Both the position numbers and the translations under genes were made by a program. From NCBI GenBank assembly GCA_002733385.1, contig NVVO01000001.1:51064-58889 (forward strand): 7,826 nucleotides of DNA, in the 5' to 3' direction. Under the pieces are notes generated by a model, which saw only the letters and a list, made by a program, of their open reading frames with translations, ran no database searches and was not told the origin of the DNA. Shown in pieces: positions 1 to 6,633 of this stretch. Positions within the stretch are counted from its first letter, which is position 1; each line of letters opens with the position of its first letter. This stretch comes from Robiginitomaculum sp. (GTDB lineage Bacteria; Pseudomonadota; Alphaproteobacteria; Caulobacterales; Maricaulaceae).

Positions 1-3000
1 CGGCCCGTCAAGGTGCGCCACGGGATCAGTTCGTGCACATTGGTATAGCCGGCATTATAGGAAACATGTTCGTCCTCAAGCCCTGACCAGGTCGGGGAAG
101 AAATGATCTTGCGCGGCTGGGCCTGCACGTCCCGGAAGCGGATTTTCTCGTCCTGTTTAGGCAGAGCCAAATGGGTGTGTTCGCGCCCGGTAAATTCGCC
201 CAGCGCTTTCCAGGCCTTAACCGCGACCTGACCATTGGTTTCGGGGGCAAGACTTAAAATTACCTCGCAAGCATCAATAGCCGTTTCCAGCTTGGGTTGG
301 CCTTTGGAGATACCTTCTTCGCGCACCACTTTGTTAAGCCCGCGCAGAAGATCGACTTCGTCGCCAGTCTTCCAACCAATGCCCTTGCCGCCATTGCCAA
401 GTTTTTCCAGCAATGGCCCGACCGAGGTGAACATTTTATGCAGGTTCGGGTAATCGCGTTTGACCGCCACCAAATTTGGCATGGTTTTGCCCGGTACGGG
501 CTCGCATTCGCCTTTTTTCCAGTCCTTGACGCCAAACGCCTGACCGATTTCGCCGGGTGTGTCGTGCAAGATCGGCACGGAGACCAGATCATCTTCCACG
601 CCCAAATGTCCGGGGCAAATCTCGGAGAATTTTTTGGACAGGCCTTTGAAAATATCCCAGTCCGAACGGCTTTCCCAAGCCGGGTCTACGGCACGGGACA
701 ATGGATGAATGAACGGGTGCATGTCGGAAGTGTTCAGGTCGTTTTTCTCATACCATGTGGCGGCTGGCAGAACGATGTCTGAATAAACCGCCGTGGTTGA
801 CATGCGAAAGTCCAGTGTGATGACCAGATCCAATTTACCCTCGACCGCGTCGTCGTGCCATTTGACCTCGGACGGTTTAGCCCCGCCCGTAACGCCAATA
901 TCCTCACTCATCAGGGAGTTGGACGCTCCGAGCAAATGTTTGAGGATATATTCATGACCCTTGCCGCTTGAGCCGAGAATATTGGAGCGCCAGACAAACA
1001 TATTGCGCGGATAATTATTTGCGTGGTCCGGGTCTTCGCAGGCAAATTCCAGATCTCCGGATTTAATCCGGTCAACCACATATTGCGTGATGTCCTTATC
1101 GCCTGCCTCGGCCTTGAAACCAAGCGGGTTATCTTTGAACTGCGGCGAGGACGGCAGCCAGCCCATGCGCTCGGAGCGCACATTGCAATCAATCAGTGAA
1201 TAATCGGCCCATTTGTCTTTGTCGGCCAGAGGTGACAGAATTTCGGCGACACCCAGTTTTTCATAACGCCACTGGCTTGAGTGGTTATAGAAATACGAGG
1301 TTGAATTCATCTGGCGTGGTGGACGCGCCCAGTCGGTTGCAAAGGCCAATGGTATCCAACCGGTTTGCGGACGCAGTTTTTCCTGGCCGACATAATGAGC
1401 CCAACCGCCGCCGGATTTACCGATACAGCCGCACATCATCAGCAAATTGATAATGCCCCGGTAAATCATATCCATATGATACCAGTGATTGATGGCAGCA
1501 CCCAAAATCACCATAGAACGACCACGGGTCTTGTCGGCGTTTTCGGCGAACTCTCTGGCCACTTGTATAACTTTGGCCCGGTCTACCCCGGTAATGGCTT
1601 CTTGCCAGGCGGGAGTGTAGGGCACATTGTCATCGTATGAGCTGGCGACATTATCGCCGCCCAAACCACGGTCGATGGCGTAATTGGCGGCCATGAGGTC
1701 ATAGATCGTGGCCACATAGGCGGTCTTTTTGCCTTTAAGCGTCACCTTGCGCACCGGTACATTGCGCACTTGAATGTCTTCGTGGTCGGTATGGTTGAAC
1801 AGTTTCTGGTCATGGGGCTGGTTGGCGAAATAGGGGAAAGCCACGCCCAGAACCTCGTCGCGCTCATCAATACACGAAAGTTGCGCCCAGATGTCCTTGC
1901 CGGTAGCCCGGTCTTTGGCTTCCAAATTCCAATTGCCCTTATTGCCCCAGCGCGACCCAACCGTGCCGTTAGGCGAGACCACGGATTTGGATTGTTCATC
2001 ATAAACTGTCGGGCACCAATCAGGGTTGTCGCTTTTTTTAATTTTCAAATTACCGGTGAAGTCAGAGGCGCGCAGCGTACGCCCTGGCTGGTAATATCCG
2101 TCCTTTTTTTCCATCAACACCAGCATGGGCATGTCGGAATAGGTGCGAATATAGTCTTCGAAATATTCGGATTTCTTTTCCAAATGAAATTCCTTGAACA
2201 CCACATGACCCATGGCCATGGCCATGGCTGCATCTGTGCCTTGGCGCGGGTTGAGCCAGATATCGGTCAGTTTGGCAACCTCGGAATAATCCGGCGTCAC
2301 CGAAACCGTCTTGGTGCCTTTATAGCGAACTTCGGTGAAGAAATGCGCATCGGGCGTGCGGGTTTGGGGTACATTGGAGCCCCAGGCTATAATATAGCCA
2401 GAGTTAAACCAGTCCGCACTTTCAGGCACGTCGGTTTGCTCACCCCAAACCTGGGGGGAAGCGGGCGGCAAATCACAATACCAGTCATAAAACGAAAGAC
2501 ATGTCGCGCCCATCAAGGACAAATAGCGCGTGCCTGCTGCATAGGATACCATGGACATGGCCGGAATGGGCGAGAAACCGACAACCCGATCAGGGCCGTA
2601 GGTTTTGACCGTATAAATATTGGCGGCGGCAATCAGCTCGTTCATTTCGTCCCAGTCGCCGCGCACGAACCCGCCAAGCCCGCGCATTTTTTTGTAATCA
2701 TTGGCGCGGATAGGATCGTCCATAATGCTGGCCCAAGCGTCTACCGGATCGGGGTGGTTCTGCTTGGCGGCCCGGTAAGCTTTTAGAAGCCTTGCGCGCA
2801 CTAGCGGAAATTTAAGCCGTGCGGCAGAATACAGATACCAGGAATAAGACGCGCCGCGAGAACAGCCGCGCGGCTCATGGTTTGGCATATCAGGGCGGGT
2901 GCGTGGATAATCCGTCTGCTGGGTTTCCCATGTCACCAGGCCGTTTTTAACATAAATTTTCCACGAACACGAGCCGGTACAATTGACCCCGTGGGTCGAG

Positions 3001-3140
3001 CGGACAATTTTATCATGGGCCCAACGATTTCGGTAAGAGCGTTCCCAGCCTCGATGTTCGGTTGTGGTTATGCCGTGCCCGCCCGCAAATTTCCCGTCGA
3101 TTTTGGAAAAATAGGTTAGTCTGTCGATAAAATGACCCAT
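1..3140 (-). CDS. narG: Respiratory nitrate reductase alpha subunit NarG, molybdenum catalytic subunit (C-terminus cut by window edge)
   Basis: Catalytic subunit of the membrane-bound, cytoplasm-facing NarGHI complex, which reduces nitrate to nitrite with quinol electrons passed through NarI and NarH. About 1046 codons are visible without a frameshift or stop, and similarity to E. coli NarG (1247 aa) is very high throughout. The FS0 [4Fe-4S] ligands are visible as His50, Cys54, Cys58 and Cys93 (HGVNCTGSC, then EPRGC). The molybdenum-ligand aspartate is Asp223 in FYDWYCDLPPAS, which is Asp222 in mature E. coli numbering. Other landmarks are NHWYHMD, CGCIGKSGGGWAHYVGQEK and NAGYTNVHELIPWRTL, where the window ends. 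Roughly 200 C-terminal residues are missing. The ATG at 3140-3138 is preceded by AGGAG at 3151-3147, six bases upstream. There is no export signal; the N-terminus matches the cytoplasmic NarG type rather than periplasmic NapA. It lies 74 bases downstream of narK2 in the same direction, and narHJI should follow outside the window. Confidence 0.98.
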   Translation of the reverse strand, partial: MGHFIDRLTYFSKIDGKFAGGHGITTTEHRGWERSYRNRWAHDKIVRSTHGVNCTGSCSWKIYVKNGLVTWETQQTDYPRTRPDMPNHEPRGCSRGASYSWYLYSAARLKFPLVRARLLKAYRAAKQNHPDPVDAWASIMDDPIRANDYKKMRGLGGFVRGDWDEMNELIAAANIYTVKTYGPDRVVGFSPIPAMSMVSYAAGTRYLSLMGATCLSFYDWYCDLPPASPQVWGEQTDVPESADWFNSGYIIAWGSNVPQTRTPDAHFFTEVRYKGTKTVSVTPDYSEVAKLTDIWLNPRQGTDAAMAMAMGHVVFKEFHLEKKSEYFEDYIRTYSDMPMLVLMEKKDGYYQPGRTLRASDFTGNLKIKKSDNPDWCPTVYDEQSKSVVSPNGTVGSRWGNKGNWNLEAKDRATGKDIWAQLSCIDERDEVLGVAFPYFANQPHDQKLFNHTDHEDIQVRNVPVRKVTLKGKKTAYVATIYDLMAANYAIDRGLGGDNVASSYDDNVPYTPAWQEAITGVDRAKVIQVAREFAENADKTRGRSMVILGAAINHWYHMDMIYRGIINLLMMCGCIGKSGGGWAHYVGQEKLRPQTGWIPLAFATDWARPPRQMNSTSYFYNHSSQWRYEKLGVAEILSPLADKDKWADYSLIDCNVRSERMGWLPSSPQFKDNPLGFKAEAGDKDITQYVVDRIKSGDLEFACEDPDHANNYPRNMFVWRSNILGSSGKGHEYILKHLLGASNSLMSEDIGVTGGAKPSEVKWHDDAVEGKLDLVITLDFRMSTTAVYSDIVLPAATWYEKNDLNTSDMHPFIHPLSRAVDPAWESRSDWDIFKGLSKKFSEICPGHLGVEDDLVSVPILHDTPGEIGQAFGVKDWKKGECEPVPGKTMPNLVAVKRDYPNLHKMFTSVGPLLEKLGNGGKGIGWKTGDEVDLLRGLNKVVREEGISKGQPKLETAIDACEVILSLAPETNGQVAVKAWKALGEFTGREHTHLALPKQDEKIRFRDVQAQPRKIISSPTWSGLEDEHVSYNAGYTNVHELIPWRTLTG

Positions 3141-3171
3141 TTTGGTCTCCTGAAAAATAAGTTAGAGTTTT

Positions 3172-3206
3172 GCCCATCCCGCCATGATGAAGTGGGCGGG
3201 ATGGGC
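3172..3206 (-). other. Intercistronic hairpin between narK2 and narG
   Basis: A perfect 12-bp inverted repeat, GCCCATCCCGCC (3172-3183) and GGCGGGATGGGC (3195-3206), encloses an 11-base loop. It starts 8 bases after the narK2 stop codon and ends about 20 bases before the narG ribosome binding site. On the minus strand the stem is followed by AAAACTC, not a U-run, so it does not look like a full intrinsic terminator. It could stop 3'-5' decay of the narK2 message, mark an RNA processing site, or cause partial attenuation that sets the narK2:narG ratio. The structure is seen; the roles are inference. Confidence 0.75.
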
Positions 3207-3214
3207 TGCATGCA

Positions 3215-4822
3215 TTAAGGGTTTTTCACATAGGCGTTTGGCCGCAAATAGAACCACCAGTTGATGATGATGCACAGCACATAGAACGCCGCGAAACCGT
3301 AAAGCGCATATTCCGGTGTTGTGGCTTTGATCTGCTCGCCGAACACTTTTGGAATGATAAATGCGCCGTAGGCTGCAATCGCCGCAGTCCAACCCAGAAC
3401 CGGCCCGGCTTGTTCCTTGTCAAACACTACGGCTATTGTCTTAAAGGTAGAACCATTGCCGATACCAGTGGCGGCAAACAGGATCAGGAACAGGATAAGG
3501 AAGGGTACGAAATACTCCTGCGGTGTTTCTGAGACATAAGCCTGCTTCATGAAATAGGCTACGCCCAAAGCAGATATAACCATGATGAAGGATATAATTT
3601 GCGTAACTTTGGCACCGCCGATTTTATCGGAAACCATACCGCCGAGGGGCCGAATGAGCGCGCCGATAAATGGCCCCGTCCAGGCAAACATCAAAGCCGA
3701 CGGCCCGTCTGGGTTGAGCGTATCATGGGTCATAACCCCGTCCACCATAATATGCTGGAAGCCGAAGATAACTTTAATTGCTAGCCCGAAAGCCACCGCA
3801 TACCCAATGAACGAGCCAAAGGTCATGGTGTAGATAATGGTCATGGCCCAAGTGTGCTTGTTGTTGAATATTTGGTATTGATGCTTCAGGCTTTGTCCGA
3901 TTGCACCGGGGATCATGCGTAAGGCCACAACCGTCAATACAATGACGATTGGCAGAACAATCCATTTGGAAACCATCCAGCCCGAGCCGCCCACGTCCGC
4001 AGGCAACATCAACCACAAGCCAAATGTTGCGGTGACAAAACCGATAAGCAACATGCCCAGAATTTTGGCAAACGCACCAATTGGTGATTTGATATTGGGC
4101 GAAACATGGGCCGCTTTGATATTGTTCATTCCAATCCATACCGCGATGACGATGGGGATAAGAACCGCCGCCCAGATAAACCCGGCATTGTGCAGATAAG
4201 TATCTGTGCCGGCCGCAATTTTACCGATCAAAGTACCAGAGGTGGCTTTCAAGGTCAGAGCCGTGCCGCCGAACATGCCAACCGTCATCACAAGCGGGAT
4301 AACAATTTGCATGGTGGTGACACCGAAATTACCAAGCCCGGCATTCATGCCCAGTGAATATCCTTGAACTTTCTTGGGATAAAAGAACGAAATATTGGAC
4401 ATGGAAGCCGAGAAATTACCGCCGCCAATACCGGACAATAGTGCCATTAACTGGAACTGCCAGAGGGGGGTATCAGGGTTTTGCAATAAAAACCCAGTGC
4501 CAAGCGCCGGAATAATTAACAAAGCCGTAGTCAAGAATATTGTGTTTCGACCACCCGCCAGCCTGATGAAAAAGGTCGAAGGGATGCGCAAGGTCGCGCC
4601 CGTCAGCCCGGCGATCGCCGCCAATGTAAACAATTGGGATTTCTCGAACGGGTAACCCAGATTGATCATCTGTACCGTGATAATGCCCCAATACAGCCAG
4701 ACCGCAAAACCGCACAATAGCGCCGGGATTGAAATCCATAAATTACGCGTGGCGATTTTCTTGCCGGTTGCGTTCCATTGGGCCTCGTTTTCCGGGTCCC
4801 AGTCATATAAGTCTTTAGCCAT
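3215..4822 (-). CDS. narK2: NarK2-type (type II) nitrate/nitrite transporter, major facilitator superfamily, with an extra membrane hairpin
   Basis: A 535-residue inner-membrane protein of the nitrate/nitrite porter family, closest in style to E. coli NarK. Type II members exchange incoming nitrate for outgoing nitrite, which suits a cell reducing nitrate in the cytoplasm. The substrate arginines are visible: Arg79 in TLRIPSTFF (E. coli Arg89) and Arg391 in GALIRPLGG (E. coli Arg305). Nitrate signature 1 is GMNAGLGNFG (158-167) and signature 2 is GWTAAIAAYGA (477-487). FGSFIGYAVAFG (336-346) matches the helix after the central loop in E. coli NarK. Unusually, residues about 232-313 hold an insertion with two extra hydrophobic segments (about 252-273 and 285-304), suggesting 14 rather than 12 helices and explaining the length above the usual 460-470. 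The start has GGGAGAG at 4835-4829, six bases upstream. It is first in a unit with narG, behind its own FNR-type promoter. Confidence 0.95.
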   Translation of the reverse strand: MAKDLYDWDPENEAQWNATGKKIATRNLWISIPALLCGFAVWLYWGIITVQMINLGYPFEKSQLFTLAAIAGLTGATLRIPSTFFIRLAGGRNTIFLTTALLIIPALGTGFLLQNPDTPLWQFQLMALLSGIGGGNFSASMSNISFFYPKKVQGYSLGMNAGLGNFGVTTMQIVIPLVMTVGMFGGTALTLKATSGTLIGKIAAGTDTYLHNAGFIWAAVLIPIVIAVWIGMNNIKAAHVSPNIKSPIGAFAKILGMLLIGFVTATFGLWLMLPADVGGSGWMVSKWIVLPIVIVLTVVALRMIPGAIGQSLKHQYQIFNNKHTWAMTIIYTMTFGSFIGYAVAFGLAIKVIFGFQHIMVDGVMTHDTLNPDGPSALMFAWTGPFIGALIRPLGGMVSDKIGGAKVTQIISFIMVISALGVAYFMKQAYVSETPQEYFVPFLILFLILFAATGIGNGSTFKTIAVVFDKEQAGPVLGWTAAIAAYGAFIIPKVFGEQIKATTPEYALYGFAAFYVLCIIINWWFYLRPNAYVKNP

Positions 4823-4884
4823 CTCCAGCTCTCCCTTTTCAAAATGATAGGCAGGTGCGAATGTGTACCTACTAAGCCGTGACC

Positions 4885-4926
4885 TTTATGCCTGTTATTG
4901 AAGAGCGCGTGTTTGACCTATATCAA
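4885..4926 (-). promoter_or_regulatory. FNR/DNR-type class II promoter of narK2-narG
   Basis: The minus strand reads TTGATATAGGTCAA at 4926-4913, one mismatch from the FNR consensus TTGATnnnnATCAA. A -10-like CATAAA at 4890-4885 follows after exactly 22 bases. This puts the operator centre about 41.5 bases before a predicted start near 4878, the class II activator position. The leader to the narK2 ATG would be about 56 bases. The protein bound could be FNR/ANR, DNR/NnrR or the neighbouring NIT-CRP regulator; the site alone does not distinguish them. Confidence 0.8.
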
Positions 4927-4955
4927 AACCCATCATATATTTTCCAAATAGGCAT

Positions 4956-4982
4956 AAAAAAACGGGGGCAGAACCCCCGTTT
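4956..4982 (-). terminator. Intrinsic terminator of narK1
   Basis: On the minus strand a 9-bp stem, AAACGGGGG (4982-4974) pairing with CCCCCGTTT (4968-4960), with a 5-base loop, runs into seven T residues (4962-4956). It begins 20 bases after the narK1 stop codon. The GC-rich stem plus U-run is a textbook Rho-independent terminator. It separates narK1 from the narK2-narG unit, which restarts from its own promoter just downstream. Confidence 0.9.
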
Positions 4983-5002
4983 GCAGCATGGTTTAGAAAA
5001 AC

Positions 5003-6478
5003 CTAGTCGTGTTTTAATTTCAGGTTTGTCATATCGACCCCCAGTGTTTCGAGGCGTTTATAGGCATAGGCTTGGCGGCTGCCAAAGATTTTTACATCGT
5101 CGATGTCTTCATCGCTCATCCCTAAAACCTCAAGATGTTTGCGGGCAGCTTCTTTTCTGTGCTGGGTATAACCTTTGTCAAAGCGTTGCTCCGCATCAAT
5201 TTCGTCTTGTTTAGTGAAACGAATAAGCAGGGCCGAGAAAGACGCGATGGTGACAAAAACACCCAAGATGAGATAGGCAGTATCCCAGCTGATATCACCC
5301 TTGAACAAGAACCCGAATGTGACGGCGCCGACATTGCCGCCCGCTCCAACTACACCGGCGACCGCGCCCAAAGATTTTTTGGAAATAAACGGAACCACTG
5401 AAAAAGTTGCGCCTTCTGACATTTGTACAAATAATGAAAACAGTAACAAAGTCGGAATGGCGAGGAACAACACATTCATTTGTGAGAACAACATCAAGGC
5501 CAAGCCTTCGATAAACAAGACGATAAATAGCCATGTAGCACGGCCTTTCAACCCCCAAAGCGAGGCACAGTTATCGCCGAAAATACCGCCCAAGGTTCTG
5601 GCAAACAAGTTCATTAAACCAAAACTTGCCGCAACCAAGCCCGCTGTTACTAGGCTCAGGCCAAAATAATCAAACATATACATTGCCAGCGTGCCCAAAA
5701 TCGTCAGCTCAATACCAAAACATGCGGCATAGATGAAGAATAATAGCCATACCCGGTAATCTTTGAGGGCATCGGCAAAATTGCCTTTGGCTTGACCCGC
5801 AGGCGGCATTTTACCTTGGGCGCGGAGTTCCTTATAACTGCCATCCGGCGCGTCTTGTGTAAAGAAATAATACACAAACCCCATGACGAAAATCGCCATG
5901 CCGGCAACTACCATGGATGCGCGCCAGCCAAAGGCTTCATTGACGCCAAAGCCAACCACAAATACCGAGAAAATCATGGGCATGATAAATTGGGTGACAC
6001 CACCACCAAGATTACCCCAGCCAGCACTGGTCGCTTGGGCCTGCCCGACCACATTTGGTGCGAACATATTGATTGTATGGTATTGGGTAATAACAAATGA
6101 AGCGCCGATAACACCAATCAAAATTCTAAAGATCAAAAATGTGGTGAAATCATAGGCAAAGCCAATGCCCATAACCGGGAAAGATGAGAAAATCAGCAAC
6201 CAAGTATAAGTTAATCTCGGCCCGTAGCGGTCACAGAAATAACCGATCAATATCCGGGCAAAAACCGTAGCAGAGACTGCGCCAATAATTGTCCAACCGA
6301 TTTGATCTTTGGTCAGGCTTAACTCTTCGCGTACAACCACCATCAAAGGTGCAATACCGAACCAGGCAAAGAAACATAAAAAGAACGTCAACCATGTGAC
6401 GTGGAAAGTTCTGATTTGGACTTTGTCTACACGTAAAAAATCGCCCCAAAGTCTTGTGGCCTTGTTTTGAAGTTCCAT
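5003..6478 (-). CDS. narK1: NarK1-type (type I) nitrate transporter, major facilitator superfamily
   Basis: A 491-residue, 12-helix inner-membrane nitrate/nitrite porter. Type I members (bacterial NarK1, related to NrtP and plant NRT2) are generally nitrate/proton symporters that start nitrate uptake before nitrite is available for exchange; that mechanism is assigned here by family. Visible features are the MFS loop FARILIGYFCDRYGPR (73-88) with substrate arginine Arg75, a second arginine Arg294 in NLFARTLGG, nitrate signature 1 SAGWGNLGGG (151-160) and signature 2 GVVGAGGNVGA (375-385). A charged cytoplasmic tail of about 69 residues (423-491) follows the last helix, long for the family. 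The ATG at 6478 has GGAGGG at 6491-6486, seven bases upstream. Transcribed alone from an FNR-type promoter and ended by a strong terminator, it is not fused to narK2, unlike the NarK1-NarK2 fusion known in Paracoccus. The symbol follows Pseudomonas/Paracoccus usage. Confidence 0.93.
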   Translation of the reverse strand: MELQNKATRLWGDFLRVDKVQIRTFHVTWLTFFLCFFAWFGIAPLMVVVREELSLTKDQIGWTIIGAVSATVFARILIGYFCDRYGPRLTYTWLLIFSSFPVMGIGFAYDFTTFLIFRILIGVIGASFVITQYHTINMFAPNVVGQAQATSAGWGNLGGGVTQFIMPMIFSVFVVGFGVNEAFGWRASMVVAGMAIFVMGFVYYFFTQDAPDGSYKELRAQGKMPPAGQAKGNFADALKDYRVWLLFFIYAACFGIELTILGTLAMYMFDYFGLSLVTAGLVAASFGLMNLFARTLGGIFGDNCASLWGLKGRATWLFIVLFIEGLALMLFSQMNVLFLAIPTLLLFSLFVQMSEGATFSVVPFISKKSLGAVAGVVGAGGNVGAVTFGFLFKGDISWDTAYLILGVFVTIASFSALLIRFTKQDEIDAEQRFDKGYTQHRKEAARKHLEVLGMSDEDIDDVKIFGSRQAYAYKRLETLGVDMTNLKLKHD

Positions 6479-6523
6479 ATCGCTACCCTCCGGTTTAATG
6501 CCGACTCCCAGCGAGCCACGCTC

Positions 6524-6565
6524 CTTATGCCAAAGTTTTAGAGCAATAAGTTTGACCTATATCAA
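6524..6565 (-). promoter_or_regulatory. FNR/DNR-type class II promoter of narK1
   Basis: The minus strand reads TTGATATAGGTCAA at 6565-6552, identical to the box upstream of narK2. CATAAG at 6529-6524 follows at the same 22-base spacing. The predicted start is near 6517, giving a leader of about 38 bases to the narK1 ATG. The box lies in the 155-base divergent region shared with the NIT-CRP gene, whose ATG is 68 bases away on the other side, so a bound protein could influence both directions. Confidence 0.82.
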
Positions 6566-6582
6566 ATTTGACTAATTTGATT
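6562..6582. promoter_or_regulatory. Half-site cluster next to the narK1 operator (possible second regulator site)
   Basis: Beside and overlapping the operator, TCAAAT (6562-6567) and ATTTGA (6575-6580) form a perfect dyad around a 7-base centre. TTGAC (6568-6572) and TTGAT (6577-6581) repeat the FNR-type half-site as direct copies. The region is AT-rich, so some of this could be chance. Its position between the narK1 box and the NIT-CRP start suits autoregulation of that regulator. I found no convincing -35/-10 pair for the plus strand; CTATAG at 6596-6601 is a weak -10 candidate. Confidence 0.3.
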
Positions 6583-6633
6583 TTTCTTTGAAAAACTATA
6601 GCCCCGTGCCGAGTTTGCCCGTAAACATAAATC

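Noticed and set aside
297..782. 161-codon open frame on the plus strand
   Set aside because: Also antisense to narG, with low-complexity translation and no family resemblance.
2211..2227. Short tandem CATGGC palindromic repeat
   Set aside because: It simply encodes Ala-Met-Ala-Met-Ala-Met in a conserved NarG segment (E. coli has a similar AMALAMGH), so coding explains it.
1770..2786. 338-codon open frame on the plus strand opposite narG
   Set aside because: It lies wholly inside narG, whose minus-strand translation matches the known family residue by residue. The plus-strand product has no recognisable domain and no ribosome binding site, so it is an antisense shadow.
3100..3140. Twin-arginine export signal on NarG
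   Set aside because: The N-terminus (MGHFIDRLTYFSK) has no RR pair and no hydrophobic segment; it matches the vestigial cytoplasmic NarG N-terminus.
4823..4912. Possible NarL heptamers (TACYNMT type) near the promoters
   Set aside because: Only imperfect matches such as TACCTAC and TACACAT were found, with no paired arrangement, which is not enough to support NarL control.
3215..6478. A Paracoccus-style NarK1-NarK2 fusion
   Set aside because: A stop codon, a strong terminator, a new promoter and a good ribosome binding site separate the two frames; there is no sign of a broken fusion.
6581..6595. TTTTTC-TTT-GAAAAA inverted repeat as a terminator
   Set aside because: It is a weak AT-only stem with a 3-base loop in an AT-rich promoter region and has no upstream gene to terminate.
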